Origin: Planctomycetales bacterium 10988
GTDB lineage: Bacteria; Planctomycetota; Planctomycetia; Pirellulales; Pb10988
Direction: 5' to 3'
NCBI GenBank assembly: GCA_009664345.1
Contig: CP043547.1
Coordinates: 6,042,709-6,106,708 of the forward strand
Length of the DNA stretch: 64,000 nucleotides
The notes below the pieces were generated by a model, which saw only the letters and a list, made by a program, of their open reading frames with translations, did no database searches and was not told the DNA's origin. Below are positions 52,744-63,870 of this stretch, piece after piece (positions within the stretch are counted from its first letter, which is position 1; each line of letters starts with the position of its first letter). Position numbers and translations under genes: made by a program.

Positions 52744-55026
52744 TTATTCGTCCACCTCACGAACCGGGACATCCGTGAGGGGTTGGTTTCCAGCAAAATC
52801 TTTCGCTTTCTCCTCAATTGCGTCCAGCATCAAACCTAGCAATTCTTGGACCTCGATGGGTTCGATTTCACTCCGATTATAGCGATCGTAGAGGTTGACC
52901 ACTTCATCGGTTGTCAGCAAAGTGCCAAACTTCTTTACACTTTTCGCAAAGGAATCAGCAGCTTCCTGACGGAGCAGAATCGGGCGAGTATCCATCCCAG
53001 CGATTTCAATCAAGGCCAATTGCGATTCCCGCGTGCCGAGATTCGATAAAATTTTCATCGAGGAAGAGGCCAACTGAGGGACAAAGAGGGCATGTTCAAA
53101 GGTAGAGATCAACGGCTTGAGGTCATATTTCGGAGTCCGTTCTTCGCTCCATTTCGCGACGACAGCAAAAGCCCGTTCGGCCATTTCCATTCCTTCTTTT
53201 GGCAGAACGACCCAGGCATCCGGGGTTAAGGCAAGTAGTTCCTGAATCTGAAATTCTATCGAAGGAGGATCAATGGCAACAAGGATTCGCCGTGATCGGG
53301 CGGTTCGTTCCGAAAGATTCAATAGATATTTTTCTTGGTCGAGTTTGCCATAAATTCCAATCGGAATGGCATAGGTACGAGGGTCATGGCGGAATTGAGA
53401 CAGAGTAAGTTCGATGCCGGGAATCGCCACATTCGAAGCCACCAAGATCAGCTGACAACGATTCACCGTGGCGAACTTGAATCCTTCCTGACCGGTCGAG
53501 GCCGTTTGCACATCGTAGCCAAGATCAAGAATCAGCCCGCCAAGCTGTTGAGCACGTGAGCGGATCGGATCAACAATCACCACCAACGGGCGGCCATTGT
53601 GCTGCATCAAGTGATTCGCCATTCGCAAGACAAAGCTACACCCAGGATAGGGCTCCGGAGGATTCCAAGCGGCGATCGTCTCCATTGCGGCCAGGCGGAC
53701 GCGGATATCCGGCGAGTTCGCAGCCAAGACAACACGGCTAAGGCCAGGCGTTCGTTCCAACAGGAGATCGGCGGAACCAACTTCCTTTAAAACAGACAAG
53801 GCAGCCGCCGCAGCGGGTGTATGACGACTGCTCAGGTTGTTCTCAATTACTTGGAGCAGCAATTCAGGGCTGACCCCTTCCAGCCAAGTTTGATTCTCAG
53901 GTGTCAAGGAAACCGGCGTGCCCAAGCCTGCTTCATACTGAGCCGCTTCCAACTTCGCAGCCAAGTAAAGACGTTGCACGGTAGGATGTTCCGGAGCCAA
54001 GACTTTCGCATCTTCCAACAACCGGGCCGTCCAGATGGCATAGACATCACGAGGGTTCATCGGCTTCATCAAGAGCGAATTATTGGACTGATCCCAACTC
54101 CAGCCTTCGACCATATTCGAATCGTCAAGCTCCAGGGCGATGCTCTGATCACGGAAAGCCAAGGCCGCTTCGATCAGCAATTCCACCGCTCGATCTTGCG
54201 AAGGGACAAGCCCCCGAAAGCTGCGGAGCGTACCGCGTGCGGCATCTTTGGCGATTTGCGGAGCTTCTTCACTAAGGGCATCCCGCAAGAAAAAAGGACC
54301 CGCTTGATAGGCTTGGGTTTGAGCAAAGGTCTTGTAGATTTCTGCTCGAAAGGCGGGATCGTCTGATTCGAGAGCGGCCAACAACGGATACATCGAAATC
54401 ACCGTCATGCGAGCCAAGGCGGTTCGAATGGCAGGGTGATATTCCGCTTGAGCGGGGTCTTTCAGGACTCCCAACAAAGGCCCAAAGGCCGCCGAGCCCG
54501 CTGCGGATAAGCCGCTGATTGCTTTGGCTTGCTGAAAGTTGCTGCCTGTTTTTAATTGATCGATGAGCGCGGCAATCCTCGCTGGCGAGCGATGATGGCG
54601 TTGGGCACCTTCAAAGACCTCCGAAACCCAGGCGTTCGTGGCGGGACCGATTTCCTCGGAGAGCCGGAATTCCATGAAGGTATCTGCTCCGAACTCTTCG
54701 ATGAGTGCGGCATATTCCTCATCTGTATATTGCTGATCCATGAGCTGTTGAAGATATGGCCTGGCATAGCGTGCGGCATCCAAATCCAACAACAAACGTA
54801 GCGTTCGCACCAACTCCGCCGTGGTTTCCGGCTCACTTTCCAACACAATCCGAATCGTCGGATCGAGGGTTGGATCAAGCAAAGGATTCTGTTGAGCCCG
54901 CGGAAGTTGCCCTTGCGACCAACCCACCGCCGGCAAAATCAGAAGCAGAAGACATCCACAACAAAGGGAGAAAGTTCGATGACTCGAACTCAAGAACGGG
55001 CGATGTGAATGAATCTGCATTGCCAT
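52744..55026 (-). CDS. Exported HEAT-like repeat protein with degenerate receiver-like domain
   Basis: 760 residues from ATG 55026 (AAAGG site upstream; upstream extension overlaps argH). A signal peptide of about 38 residues (CCGCLLLLILPAVGWSQG) leads to helical repeat regions (about residues 150-435 and 600-730) of HEAT/ARM type. Residues about 479-560 resemble a response-regulator receiver (VVIVDPIRSRAQQLGGLILDLGYDVQTA) but the phosphoacceptor Asp is replaced (QLILVASNVAIPG). No catalytic motif is seen. It lies between argH and the sigma-54 activator gene; the role is unknown, possibly an envelope scaffold. Confidence 0.72.
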   Translation of the reverse strand: MAMQIHSHRPFLSSSHRTFSLCCGCLLLLILPAVGWSQGQLPRAQQNPLLDPTLDPTIRIVLESEPETTAELVRTLRLLLDLDAARYARPYLQQLMDQQYTDEEYAALIEEFGADTFMEFRLSEEIGPATNAWVSEVFEGAQRHHRSPARIAALIDQLKTGSNFQQAKAISGLSAAGSAAFGPLLGVLKDPAQAEYHPAIRTALARMTVISMYPLLAALESDDPAFRAEIYKTFAQTQAYQAGPFFLRDALSEEAPQIAKDAARGTLRSFRGLVPSQDRAVELLIEAALAFRDQSIALELDDSNMVEGWSWDQSNNSLLMKPMNPRDVYAIWTARLLEDAKVLAPEHPTVQRLYLAAKLEAAQYEAGLGTPVSLTPENQTWLEGVSPELLLQVIENNLSSRHTPAAAAALSVLKEVGSADLLLERTPGLSRVVLAANSPDIRVRLAAMETIAAWNPPEPYPGCSFVLRMANHLMQHNGRPLVVIVDPIRSRAQQLGGLILDLGYDVQTASTGQEGFKFATVNRCQLILVASNVAIPGIELTLSQFRHDPRTYAIPIGIYGKLDQEKYLLNLSERTARSRRILVAIDPPSIEFQIQELLALTPDAWVVLPKEGMEMAERAFAVVAKWSEERTPKYDLKPLISTFEHALFVPQLASSSMKILSNLGTRESQLALIEIAGMDTRPILLRQEAADSFAKSVKKFGTLLTTDEVVNLYDRYNRSEIEPIEVQELLGLMLDAIEEKAKDFAGNQPLTDVPVREVDE

Positions 55027-55130
55027 GATACCTTTACTTCCTACCAGCGAGCCTCTTCGACCTCGCCGCTGCTCAAAACTTCGCGAACCGCGGAACATTC
55101 CTTTTCGTGCAAAGATTTGTTTCCGCGGTG

Positions 55131-56516
55131 TTAGGATTCTTGTGCTAACTTTTCTTGCCAAAAGGCAACTTGTTTGGCCACTTGTGCGGGGCTAGTTGAA
55201 CCATAGCTTACAAAACGCTCGATGGCTTTCTGCACGCCGAGGACTTCGTAAACCTCTTCGGTCAAACTTGGCTCGATTTCCTGAAAGGCTTCCAGTTCCA
55301 ATTCCGCCAAGGGAACCTTCTTCCGAGTGGCCTGGCGAACGAGTTTGCCGACGAGTTCATGTCCTTTTCGCTGCGGAATTCCTCGCTGAATGAAGTATTC
55401 CATCAAGGTCGTCGCGTCCAAATACCCATGCTCCAACCGGCTGGCAATCGATTCGCGACGCAGTTCCGCTTGCTCCACCATCGGGATCGCCAAGGCCAAA
55501 CAATCATGCACCGTATCATAAGCATCGAAAATTCTCGGCTTATCCTCCTGTAAATCCCGGTTATATGCCAAAGGTAATCCCTTAACTAACACCATTAACG
55601 CTTGGAGATTACCGATTACGCGGGCTGTTTTGCCTCGAATCAGCTCCAAAACGTCTGGATTAATTTTTTGCGGCATAATCGAAGACCCGGTGCAAAAGGT
55701 CTCCGGCAGGTCAATAAAATCAAATTCGGTGGTACTCCAGAGAATCCATTCTTCCGCCCAAGTACTCAAATGCAGGGCAATCACCGAGAGGCAGAACCCG
55801 AACTCCAAAACAAAGTCTCGATCGCTGGCGACATCCAGGCTATTGCGTGCAACCTCTTCAAAACCAAGCAGTTGCGCGGTCATCTCTCGATCGATAGGAA
55901 GGGAAGAACCCGCCAACGCCGCCGATCCTAAGCTACAGACATTCACCCGACGCCGACAATCCATCAACCGCGACCAATCGCGTTCCCATTTCTCGCAATA
56001 AGCCAACCAATAGTGCGGGGCCAACACTGGCTGAGCCCGTTGCAAATGCGTATAGCCGGGGATCACGGTATCCTTATCCCGTTCACAACGTCCGACATAG
56101 GCTTTTTGCAGCTGTCGTAATTGCCCTGAAAGATCATCAATCGCATCTCGCACCCAGAGCCGGAAGTCCGTTGCTACCTGATCGTTACGACTTCGAGCGG
56201 TATGCAATTTCCGCCCCGTGTCACCGATTCGCTCGATCAAGGCCCGCTCGATATGCATGTGAATATCTTCCAGCTCGATCTGATACGGGAAGGTCCCGGC
56301 CTCGATCTCTTTTTCAATTTCTTTCAGATTCGTTTCGATTTGGGCATATTCTTCCTCAGTCAATAATCCCTGTTTGGTCAGCATCTGGGCATGGGCCAGG
56401 GACCCGGCAATATCCTGGCGATAGAGTCGGTGATCAAAACTGATGCTCTCGGTAAATTGTTCCACCCGCTTGTCGGTCGTCGTCTCGAAGACCCCTTGCC
56501 ATGCTTTTGCCGCCAT
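55131..56516 (-). CDS. argH: Argininosuccinate lyase
   Basis: 461 residues, usual length. The fumarase/aspartase superfamily signature is [13 protein letters not shown] (flexible loop with catalytic Ser). [16 protein letters not shown] and [15 protein letters not shown] are the other two conserved regions. It cleaves argininosuccinate into arginine and fumarate, the last step of arginine synthesis. carB, divergent 296 bp away, supplies carbamoyl phosphate to the same pathway. The start ATG has no strong ribosome site. Confidence 0.95.
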   Translation of the reverse strand: MAAKAWQGVFETTTDKRVEQFTESISFDHRLYRQDIAGSLAHAQMLTKQGLLTEEEYAQIETNLKEIEKEIEAGTFPYQIELEDIHMHIERALIERIGDTGRKLHTARSRNDQVATDFRLWVRDAIDDLSGQLRQLQKAYVGRCERDKDTVIPGYTHLQRAQPVLAPHYWLAYCEKWERDWSRLMDCRRRVNVCSLGSAALAGSSLPIDREMTAQLLGFEEVARNSLDVASDRDFVLEFGFCLSVIALHLSTWAEEWILWSTTEFDFIDLPETFCTGSSIMPQKINPDVLELIRGKTARVIGNLQALMVLVKGLPLAYNRDLQEDKPRIFDAYDTVHDCLALAIPMVEQAELRRESIASRLEHGYLDATTLMEYFIQRGIPQRKGHELVGKLVRQATRKKVPLAELELEAFQEIEPSLTEEVYEVLGVQKAIERFVSYGSTSPAQVAKQVAFWQEKLAQES

Positions 56517-56812
56517 AACGAAATGCCAATCTATGAAAAGAAAGAACTTGCGAAGAGTAGGCAGACCTTGCCCATTCTCCGGGTCGTAAACGAGATTCCC
56601 CTCACAACCAGGGAATTCCTAACAACTTGCACGCCCATTCTAAAACAGAGGAGAATCTTCGCCAACGGGCGGAAAGAAATGGGAGGCCCTTGAAGAAACC
56701 TTCTCTGTCGTGGTATGTTGAGGCGATTTTGTCTCAAACAGAGTCCGACATCAAACCGGCTCTGCCAGCGTTCATCAACCTCTTCCCCAGATAAGATACG
56801 AGAAACCCCGCC

Positions 56813-59800
56813 GTGCCCCGCCGTGAAGATTTGCACAAAATTATGCTGATCGGTTCCGGTCCTATCGTGATCGGTCAAGCTTGTGAATTTGACTATTCTG
56901 GTGCCCAAGCCTGCAAGGCCTTGCGTGAAGAGGGCTATGAGGTGATCTTGGCCAACTCCAATCCTGCCACGATCATGACTGATCCGGGGATGGCCGACCG
57001 TACCTACATTGAGCCCCTGACGGTTGAATTTCTCGAAAAAATTATTGCACAAGAACGCCCCGACGCCCTCTTGCCGACCTTGGGTGGTCAAACCGGGTTG
57101 AACCTTGCCTTTGATTTGGCCAACAAAGGTGTCTTGGAAAAATACAATGTTGAAATGATCGGAGCCAATGCCGAGGTCATCGCCAAGGCAGAGGAACGTG
57201 ACCAGTTCAAAGAAGCGATGGAAAAGATCGGCCTCGAAGTCGCCAAAGGCTTTGTGATTAACAACTTACAACAAGCTCGTGAAGCTCTGGATCAAGTAGG
57301 ACTCCCTTGCGTGGTCCGGCCAAGTTTCACCATGGGCGGCTCCGGCTCTTCCATTGCCTACAACCTTGATACCTTTGAAACCCTCGTCAGCCGTGGCCTG
57401 ACTCAATCGCCTGTCCATGAAGTCCTCATCGAAGAATCCATTCTCGGCTGGAAAGAGTACGAGATGGAAGTGATGAGAGATTGTGATGACAACGTGGTCA
57501 TCATCTGTGCGATTGAGAACTTCGATCCAATGGGCGTTCATACTGGCGATTCCATCACCGTCGCCCCTGCTCAAACGCTGACGGACAAAGAATATCAGCG
57601 TATGCGGGATGCCTCTTTAGCAGTCATTCGCGAAATCGGCGTCGAGACAGGTGGTTCGAATATTCAATTCGCGGTCAATCCGGAAAACGGTCGCATGATC
57701 GTCATTGAGATGAATCCTCGGGTGAGCCGGTCCAGTGCGTTAGCCTCGAAAGCGACTGGTTTTCCGATTGCCAAGATCGCCGCCAAACTTGCCGTTGGCT
57801 ATCGCTTGCACGAGCTTCCCAACGATATCACCCGAGAAACTAAGGCCTGTTTCGAACCCACCATCGATTACGTTGTCACGAAATGCCCCCGTTTTGCCTT
57901 TGAAAAATTTCCTGAAGCCGACGCCACCCTCACCACGCAAATGAAAAGTGTCGGTGAAACTATGGCCATTGGACGAACTTTCAAAGAATCCTTCGGCAAA
58001 GCCTTGCGAGGTCTTGAAGTCGGGCGTTTTGGCTTCGGTTCCGATCCGAAAGACCTTTGGGGAACCGCCAATCAACCTCAACGCGAAGAGATTCAATCGA
58101 AACTCTCCGTGCCGAATGCCGAACGTCCTTGGTATATTCGCTACGCGATCAAAGATGGAATGTCGATTGAACAAATCCATCAACTGACAAAAATCGATCC
58201 ATGGTTCTTGGATAATTTAAAACAACTGGTTGATTTTGAAGAAGAACTAGAAAAAGTTGAATCGCTCGACAAACTGTCAGATGATCTTCTTTTACAAGCC
58301 AAGCGTTGGGGCTTTTCTGACAAACAACTCGCAGGCATTTTCAATGTTACCGAATGGGTCATCCGCGACCATCGTTTAAGTAAAAAAATCAAACCTGTTT
58401 ATAAAGCGGTTGATACCTGTGCCGCCGAATTTGAAGCCTATACACCTTATTATTATTCCGCCTATGAAACGGAAGATGAAACACCCGAAAAAGGCGATAA
58501 AAAACGGTACATGATTTTAGGCGGAGGGCCGAACCGCATCGGGCAAGGGATTGAGTTTGACTACTGTTGTTGTCATGCAAGTTATGCCATGCGAGAGCTA
58601 GGCCATGAGTCCATTATGGTCAACTCCAACCCGGAAACGGTCAGTACCGATTATGACACCAGCGATCTATTGTTCTTTGAACCGTTAACTGCTGAAGATG
58701 TTTTAAATCTTTGTGATCGTTTAAAACCCGATGGGGTGATTGTTCAATTTGGAGGACAAACCCCTTTAAACTTGGCCCGAGCTTTGGCTGATCATGGCGT
58801 TCCGATCATTGGAACAAGTGTTGATACGATTGAAGAAGCGGAAGACCGTGAAAAGTTCCAACAACTTTTACATCGTTTGAAATTAAAACAACCACCTAAT
58901 GGCATCGCCCGCACGAAAGATCAAGCCCGCACTGCCGCTGCAAAAATTGGGTATCCGATTCTCGTCCGTCCTAGTTTTGTGTTAGGCGGGCGTGCGATGG
59001 AAATTTGTTACGATCGTAAACAATTGGAACAATTCGTCGGAGATGCCTTTGCTGCCGCTGAAGGTCAACCGGTTCTGATTGATAAATTTTTAGAAGATGC
59101 CATTGAAGTGGATGTCGATGCAGTTTGCGATGGCAAAGATACCCTTGTTGCCGGCGTGATGGAACATATTGAAGAAGCTGGCGTTCATAGTGGCGACTCG
59201 GCTTGTGTCATTCCGCCCTACAGTCTCCCCGGGGTGATTGTCGAAGAAATTAAACAAGCAACCCGAGCACTCGCGAAAGAGTTAAAAGTTTGTGGTTTAA
59301 TGAATGTTCAATATGCCATTAAACAATATGACAACTCTTATGAAATCTACGTTCTTGAAGTCAATCCTCGGGCGAGTCGAACGGCCCCCTTTGTTTCAAA
59401 GGCCGTTGGGATTCCTTTGCCACAAATCGCCGCGAAGGTCATGATTGGAATTTCCTTGGCCGAGCAAGGTTATACAAAAGACCCGATTCCTCATCATACG
59501 TCGATTAAAGAAAGTGTGTTCCCCTTCAATAAATTCACCGGGGTCGATGTGATTTTAGGCCCGGAAATGCGATCGACTGGTGAAGTGATGGGCATTAGTG
59601 ATCGCTTTTCAATCGCCTTTGCGAAGAGTCAGGTGGCCGCCGGGGTTGACTTGCCAAAGTCCGGAAACATTTTTGTCAGTGTTTCAGATCGTGACAAAGA
59701 AGCGATTGTTGAACCCGCCCGTCAGTTTGCAGAGTTGGGTTATCATCTTTTGGCTACTTCTGGAACGGCTCAAGTCTTGAAAGACGCCGGCATTCAAGTT

Positions 59801-60061
59801 GAACGCGTCAATAAACTTCAAGAAGGTCATCCGAACTTAATCGATCACATGATTAATGGCCGTGTGCAAATGGTGATTAATACGCCGAGTGGAAAAGGGG
59901 CACGAACCGATGAAGGAAAAATTCGTGCCGCCGCCGTCGGACGAAGCATTCCTTGCATCACGACGATTCAAGCGATTCAAGCCGTTGCCAGAGCCTGTAA
60001 AGCACTCCGCGAAGGTCAAATGAATGCAAAAGCCTTACAGGATCGACTCAATAAAAAGTAA
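56813..60061 (+). CDS. carB: Carbamoyl phosphate synthase large subunit
   Basis: 1082 residues from GTG 56813. Two ATP-grasp halves are seen (each with a start like [19 protein letters not shown] and [18 protein letters not shown]), an oligomerisation domain between them (about 400-550) and a C-terminal MGS-like allosteric domain (from about residue 940, [16 protein letters not shown]). It makes carbamoyl phosphate from ammonia (from the glutaminase subunit, not in this window), bicarbonate and ATP for arginine and pyrimidine synthesis. Base composition changes near 58.19 kb (residue about 459) from GC-richer to AT-rich with many TTA codons. Confidence 0.96.
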   Translation: MPRREDLHKIMLIGSGPIVIGQACEFDYSGAQACKALREEGYEVILANSNPATIMTDPGMADRTYIEPLTVEFLEKIIAQERPDALLPTLGGQTGLNLAFDLANKGVLEKYNVEMIGANAEVIAKAEERDQFKEAMEKIGLEVAKGFVINNLQQAREALDQVGLPCVVRPSFTMGGSGSSIAYNLDTFETLVSRGLTQSPVHEVLIEESILGWKEYEMEVMRDCDDNVVIICAIENFDPMGVHTGDSITVAPAQTLTDKEYQRMRDASLAVIREIGVETGGSNIQFAVNPENGRMIVIEMNPRVSRSSALASKATGFPIAKIAAKLAVGYRLHELPNDITRETKACFEPTIDYVVTKCPRFAFEKFPEADATLTTQMKSVGETMAIGRTFKESFGKALRGLEVGRFGFGSDPKDLWGTANQPQREEIQSKLSVPNAERPWYIRYAIKDGMSIEQIHQLTKIDPWFLDNLKQLVDFEEELEKVESLDKLSDDLLLQAKRWGFSDKQLAGIFNVTEWVIRDHRLSKKIKPVYKAVDTCAAEFEAYTPYYYSAYETEDETPEKGDKKRYMILGGGPNRIGQGIEFDYCCCHASYAMRELGHESIMVNSNPETVSTDYDTSDLLFFEPLTAEDVLNLCDRLKPDGVIVQFGGQTPLNLARALADHGVPIIGTSVDTIEEAEDREKFQQLLHRLKLKQPPNGIARTKDQARTAAAKIGYPILVRPSFVLGGRAMEICYDRKQLEQFVGDAFAAAEGQPVLIDKFLEDAIEVDVDAVCDGKDTLVAGVMEHIEEAGVHSGDSACVIPPYSLPGVIVEEIKQATRALAKELKVCGLMNVQYAIKQYDNSYEIYVLEVNPRASRTAPFVSKAVGIPLPQIAAKVMIGISLAEQGYTKDPIPHHTSIKESVFPFNKFTGVDVILGPEMRSTGEVMGISDRFSIAFAKSQVAAGVDLPKSGNIFVSVSDRDKEAIVEPARQFAELGYHLLATSGTAQVLKDAGIQVERVNKLQEGHPNLIDHMINGRVQMVINTPSGKGARTDEGKIRAAAVGRSIPCITTIQAIQAVARACKALREGQMNAKALQDRLNKK

Positions 60062-60136
60062 ACACTTTTAGGTTGAGAGAAGTGTCAGAAAGTGGAGCGA
60101 GTCTTTTCTGTTCTTCACTAAAAGTACTTTTTGCTT

Positions 60137-61582
60137 TTATTCTTCGTTCGTTCCTGGTGGCTTGATCATATCATAGTGGAGCATTCCTTCGTAAATCCAG
60201 GGATGACTCCACGGATTCCAGATCGGATAGCTCGCGGAGAGTGTCGAAAAGAAAAGCATGGTTATTGCGATGCTTTGTAAAACTTTTCGCTTGGAACAAA
60301 AGTCTGCTGCCGGAATCATGGCCAAGACCCACAGGGGAGCAAACCAAAGCATCCACCGAAAACAGCTTGTCATTCCTCCATAGTTTCGATCTTCTAAATC
60401 TCTTGTTAAATAAAAGAGTAAACAAATTAGACTGATCGAAAGAATAAAAAGTAACATTCCACGCAGGGGAGTTTGTTTAAGAAATGGGAAAATAAACATT
60501 CCCAAGAAACTTAACACCCAAACAGGAGTTAAGGAAAAAATTCCATGATGACCTAGAATCACATGAAAGGCATACATCGCCGGGCTTTCTTCACCGCGAT
60601 CAATTCCTACTCGGTTATCCCAATAACTTTCATGAGTGCGGCCATTCTTTTCGTAGGTATAAGAATACCAATCATCCCCTTCATTTCGATGAGCATACGG
60701 TGGCCGCCAACTTTCGTGGGCAATGTAGTTGGTTGCAAAAAATGCGGCGATCACCAGCAACGCTCCGGGCACCCCGGCGATCAACGTTTGAATCGGGGCC
60801 TTGATTAAAAGTAGAAGCCCTAACAATCCAAAAAAGGCTAACCCCGGCAATTCATTAGCGACTACAAAAGCCGCGAAGAATCCAGCAGTAAAGAAAAGCC
60901 AAAGCTTTCGTTCGCCATCATAAAAAATCTTCAACGCTGCCACGATGGCAAAGGTTGCACACACGGCAGCCGGCAGATGATTATTTAAAACAATCGCAAA
61001 AGTATTTAAAAACGTTCCCAACGTTGCACAGGCCATGACAAAAATTCGACCCCAGTCTGATCGCCCCCAATGTTCTACAACATAAGCTAAACAAAGAAAC
61101 ATCAATAACATGGGAACAAGATTCACCAGGAACAACATTGCCCGACCGACTTCATACGGATGGGTTTCTAAAGTCGCCCCGGTCGTGTTGACAATCACCC
61201 AATAAATACTTGCCAGCATGGTGGGGTAGAGTGGCGGTTTACTGGAATAGAGATGACCGTCATGTTTCACCATGTCGATGGTATCCCAGCCGGATTGTTG
61301 AATAATGTTGTCGATTTTATAAGTGCCCTCTTCCACTAAGGCACGAATCGTAATCCAACGACTCCGATCATTCGCACTTAAAAACGGTCGTTGTAAAACA
61401 AGATTGGTTCGTCCGGCTCGATGTAAATAAACTTCTAGTTGAGAAGAGCTGACATCATTCACTGCCAAGAGCCGACCTGACATCTGCCCTAAACTGATCG
61501 CGATTAAAATCCAATAGATCCCCCATCGCCATCTTTTTGACACTTCATCGGTTTGTTCAGGGAGGGGGTTTGCATCAGTCAC
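60137..61582 (-). CDS. Polytopic membrane protein, GT-C glycosyltransferase-like
   Basis: 481 residues from GTG 61582. About 10-11 hydrophobic helices follow a 20-residue N-terminal tail. Between helices 1 and 2 a long periplasmic loop holds RWITIRALVEEGTYKID and DGHLYSSKPPLYPTM, similar to the loop 1 region of GT-C enzymes (dolichyl-phosphate mannosyltransferase type), where an acidic residue acts. A second loop has HESWRPPYAHRNEGDDWYSYTY. No exact family can be named. It is next to a GT2 enzyme of the polyprenyl-phosphate sugar transferase type, so a joint role in envelope glycosylation is plausible. Confidence 0.7.
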   Translation of the reverse strand: MTDANPLPEQTDEVSKRWRWGIYWILIAISLGQMSGRLLAVNDVSSSQLEVYLHRAGRTNLVLQRPFLSANDRSRWITIRALVEEGTYKIDNIIQQSGWDTIDMVKHDGHLYSSKPPLYPTMLASIYWVIVNTTGATLETHPYEVGRAMLFLVNLVPMLLMFLCLAYVVEHWGRSDWGRIFVMACATLGTFLNTFAIVLNNHLPAAVCATFAIVAALKIFYDGERKLWLFFTAGFFAAFVVANELPGLAFFGLLGLLLLIKAPIQTLIAGVPGALLVIAAFFATNYIAHESWRPPYAHRNEGDDWYSYTYEKNGRTHESYWDNRVGIDRGEESPAMYAFHVILGHHGIFSLTPVWVLSFLGMFIFPFLKQTPLRGMLLFILSISLICLLFYLTRDLEDRNYGGMTSCFRWMLWFAPLWVLAMIPAADFCSKRKVLQSIAITMLFFSTLSASYPIWNPWSHPWIYEGMLHYDMIKPPGTNEE

Positions 61583-61646
61583 GTGGGGGCTCCGAGTTTT
61601 CTATTTTCTAAACTGATAGAATAAACAAAAGGATGAATAACTTTTA

Positions 61647-62651
61647 TCAAGAATTCATCATGGTTTCTTCAGCTTCTTGGGTGATGGTCGAAGGGGTTTT
61701 CTTGGAAATAACGTAAGGTTCTTCATGTTGGGCATGATAGGAAGCTAACATCTCCGCCAATAATCCCATGGATAAAAGTTGAGAACCTAACAGTAAGGCA
61801 GCGACGGAATAAATAACCAGTGGGCGTTGATGAAGTGGAGTCCATTCCCAACTTGGAAAAAGATTGGCGATTACCCAGCAAAGGGCTAAATAAACAAGCG
61901 AAAGTCCACCCAAAGCAAAAGAAGCTAAACCTAACACTCCTAACACATGCTGCGGACGTCTTCCATAACCTGTTAAAAAGGTCACGGTTAACAAGTCAAG
62001 AAAACCTTTCACAAAACGATGAACACCGTATTTAGAAACACCAAACTTGCGAGGGCGGTGATTCACAACAATCTCGTTGATGCGAAAGCCTCTTGCGGCT
62101 GCCAAGACGGGAACAAAGCGGTGTAATTCTCCATAAAGTCGAACTTCACGAACGACCTCTTTCCTATAGGCTTTCATTCCACAATTATGATCGTGAAGTT
62201 TAACACCTGTTAACACGCCGACCATCCAGTTAAACACTCGTGACGGATAAACTTTATGCCAAGGATCATGGCGTGTTTTTTTATATCCACTCACGACATC
62301 ATATCCTTCCTCCATTTTTTCTAAAAACTGAGGAAACATTTGTGGATCATCTTGAAGATCGGCATCAAGCGTGATAATGATATCACCATCAGCGGCTTGA
62401 AAACCTTTCATCAAGGCGGCGGCTTTTCCAAAATTACGGCGAAATTTCCATCCTTGAACCTTGGGATCATCCTTTGCAATTTCTTCAATGACTTCCCACG
62501 ATTGATCAGTTGATCCGTCGTCAATAAAGACAACTTCTAGTTCGTAATTTTGTTCCTTGGCTACCTGTTTTAATTCTTGATGAAGTTCACGCAAACTTTC
62601 TTCTTCATTATAGACAGGTATTACAGCAGAAATATGGTAAGGATCATTCAT
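61647..62651 (-). CDS. GT2 glycosyltransferase of the polyprenyl-phosphate transferase type
   Basis: 334 residues. The N-terminal GT-A domain begins ISAVIPVYNEEESLRELHQEL and has VVFIDDGSTDQSW, the DxD motif in TLDADLQDDPQMFPQFL, and YDVVSGYKKTRHDPW. Two C-terminal helices (about 228-285) anchor it, as in DPM1/ArnC/GtrB-like enzymes that transfer sugars to a polyprenyl phosphate. The activated sugar is unknown. The gene lies between the GT-C-like gene and a flippase-like gene in a minus-strand run, all related to the envelope. Confidence 0.9.
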   Translation of the reverse strand: MNDPYHISAVIPVYNEEESLRELHQELKQVAKEQNYELEVVFIDDGSTDQSWEVIEEIAKDDPKVQGWKFRRNFGKAAALMKGFQAADGDIIITLDADLQDDPQMFPQFLEKMEEGYDVVSGYKKTRHDPWHKVYPSRVFNWMVGVLTGVKLHDHNCGMKAYRKEVVREVRLYGELHRFVPVLAAARGFRINEIVVNHRPRKFGVSKYGVHRFVKGFLDLLTVTFLTGYGRRPQHVLGVLGLASFALGGLSLVYLALCWVIANLFPSWEWTPLHQRPLVIYSVAALLLGSQLLSMGLLAEMLASYHAQHEEPYVISKKTPSTITQEAEETMMNS

Positions 62652-62728
62652 GTTTTATTGTTTTGTTTGTAAAGGAACTGACACTAAAGGTAGGTCCGAG
62701 AGATCAATATATTATCAAAAGTTAAGTG

Positions 62729-63745
62729 TTAAGGATTTGCTTCGTTGACACTTGCTTGCGTCGGGAGTTTTGATTCGAGAAACAGCGATTTCCCTTTTGC
62801 TAAACCATACAAGAAGATGGAGATCGCCACTTCACTCAATGTCCAAATGATTCGTAATAGCAACGGGGCAATCAAGACTAATGTTTCATCTTGAAAGGTA
62901 GTGCCTAAGGCTTCCATAAGAACCCATTCGCGTACGCCGAGACCACCAGGAATCAATGACAAGAAGCCCGCTACAAGGGATAGTGAAGTCGCCGCTGTTA
63001 ACAAGGGAATCGTCGTCAGACTTGGTGGGTTCTCTCCCCCGAGTCCTCGAATGGTTGCATAGAGACTTACTCCCATGAGGAACCAGCCAAGTACAATTCC
63101 ACTCGCTGTGCCGAGCATCGCCCGAACGGGTAAACTTTTTAATCGCTCTAAGAGTTCCGGGTTTGCCTTCCCTACTCCCATTCGCTTCACGACTTGGTAG
63201 AAAACTTGCGGAATAACGGGGATTCCGGCGGCAAGTCCTAAACCTAATCCCAACAACCAGAGGGTGGGTTGATCCGTCAACAAGCAAACAAAAAGGAGCC
63301 CTGCCAGTCCGGCTCCGATGGCCATCATGCTTAAAGTTTCATAAAAGACCGAGAGCGTGGCGGTCGAAGTGGCAACTTTTCCCCGCAGCAATCCGACTCG
63401 AAGCACCACGACTAGGGCTTTGCCGGGAACATATTTTCCAAGATGTCCTATATAATAGGCGGTCAGGGTATCGAGCCAAGAAGGCTTCGCTCCGTATTCT
63501 TGCAAAATTTTCTTCCAAAAGATCGCACAAGGCAGAAGCCCCAATAAATAGGAGACACCAGCCAGAAGCAGCCAACTAGGTTCAAGCGTGTCCCACCAGG
63601 CTTTATCGGTCTTCTGTTCGAGATTGGAGATGGAATCCCATTGGTCGGTAAGTCGGGCGGAAATTCCCCAGACGACTAGCAAGAAGAGGGCTAGCTTGAA
63701 GATGGTCATCAGCCATTTTTTTTGAAACCACTTCTTGGTCGCCAC
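62729..63745 (-). CDS. Lysylphosphatidylglycerol synthase TM region-like protein (UPF0104)
   Basis: 338 residues, with 8-9 helices, in the pattern of the flippase part of MprF (UPF0104). LGHLGKYVPGKALVVVLRVGLL in the middle and a late LIPGGLGVREWVLMEALGT are the family signature segments. There is no C-terminal synthase domain, so it is a membrane-only protein. In other bacteria such proteins move lipids, possibly polyprenyl-linked sugars or aminoacyl lipids. It starts 125 bp from the divergent lipoprotein gene. Confidence 0.85.
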   Translation of the reverse strand: MATKKWFQKKWLMTIFKLALFLLVVWGISARLTDQWDSISNLEQKTDKAWWDTLEPSWLLLAGVSYLLGLLPCAIFWKKILQEYGAKPSWLDTLTAYYIGHLGKYVPGKALVVVLRVGLLRGKVATSTATLSVFYETLSMMAIGAGLAGLLFVCLLTDQPTLWLLGLGLGLAAGIPVIPQVFYQVVKRMGVGKANPELLERLKSLPVRAMLGTASGIVLGWFLMGVSLYATIRGLGGENPPSLTTIPLLTAATSLSLVAGFLSLIPGGLGVREWVLMEALGTTFQDETLVLIAPLLLRIIWTLSEVAISIFLYGLAKGKSLFLESKLPTQASVNEANP

Positions 63746-63804
63746 GCAGTAGACCTTTCTGGGCAGAAGGAGAAGACATCAGGAGTAAGTAGGTTTAGAA
63801 TAGG

Positions 63805-63810
63805 TATAAT
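63805..63810 (+). promoter_or_regulatory. Possible -10 box for the lipoprotein gene
   Basis: A TATAAT 60 bp upstream of the lipoprotein start; no matching -35 hexamer at 17 bp is seen, so an extended or weaker promoter would be needed. Confidence 0.3.
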
Positions 63811-63870
63811 ACTTCAATTTTCCGGTGGAGCCTACCCGATTTCCCCCGCTCTTGTCACAAAGGGATGCCG

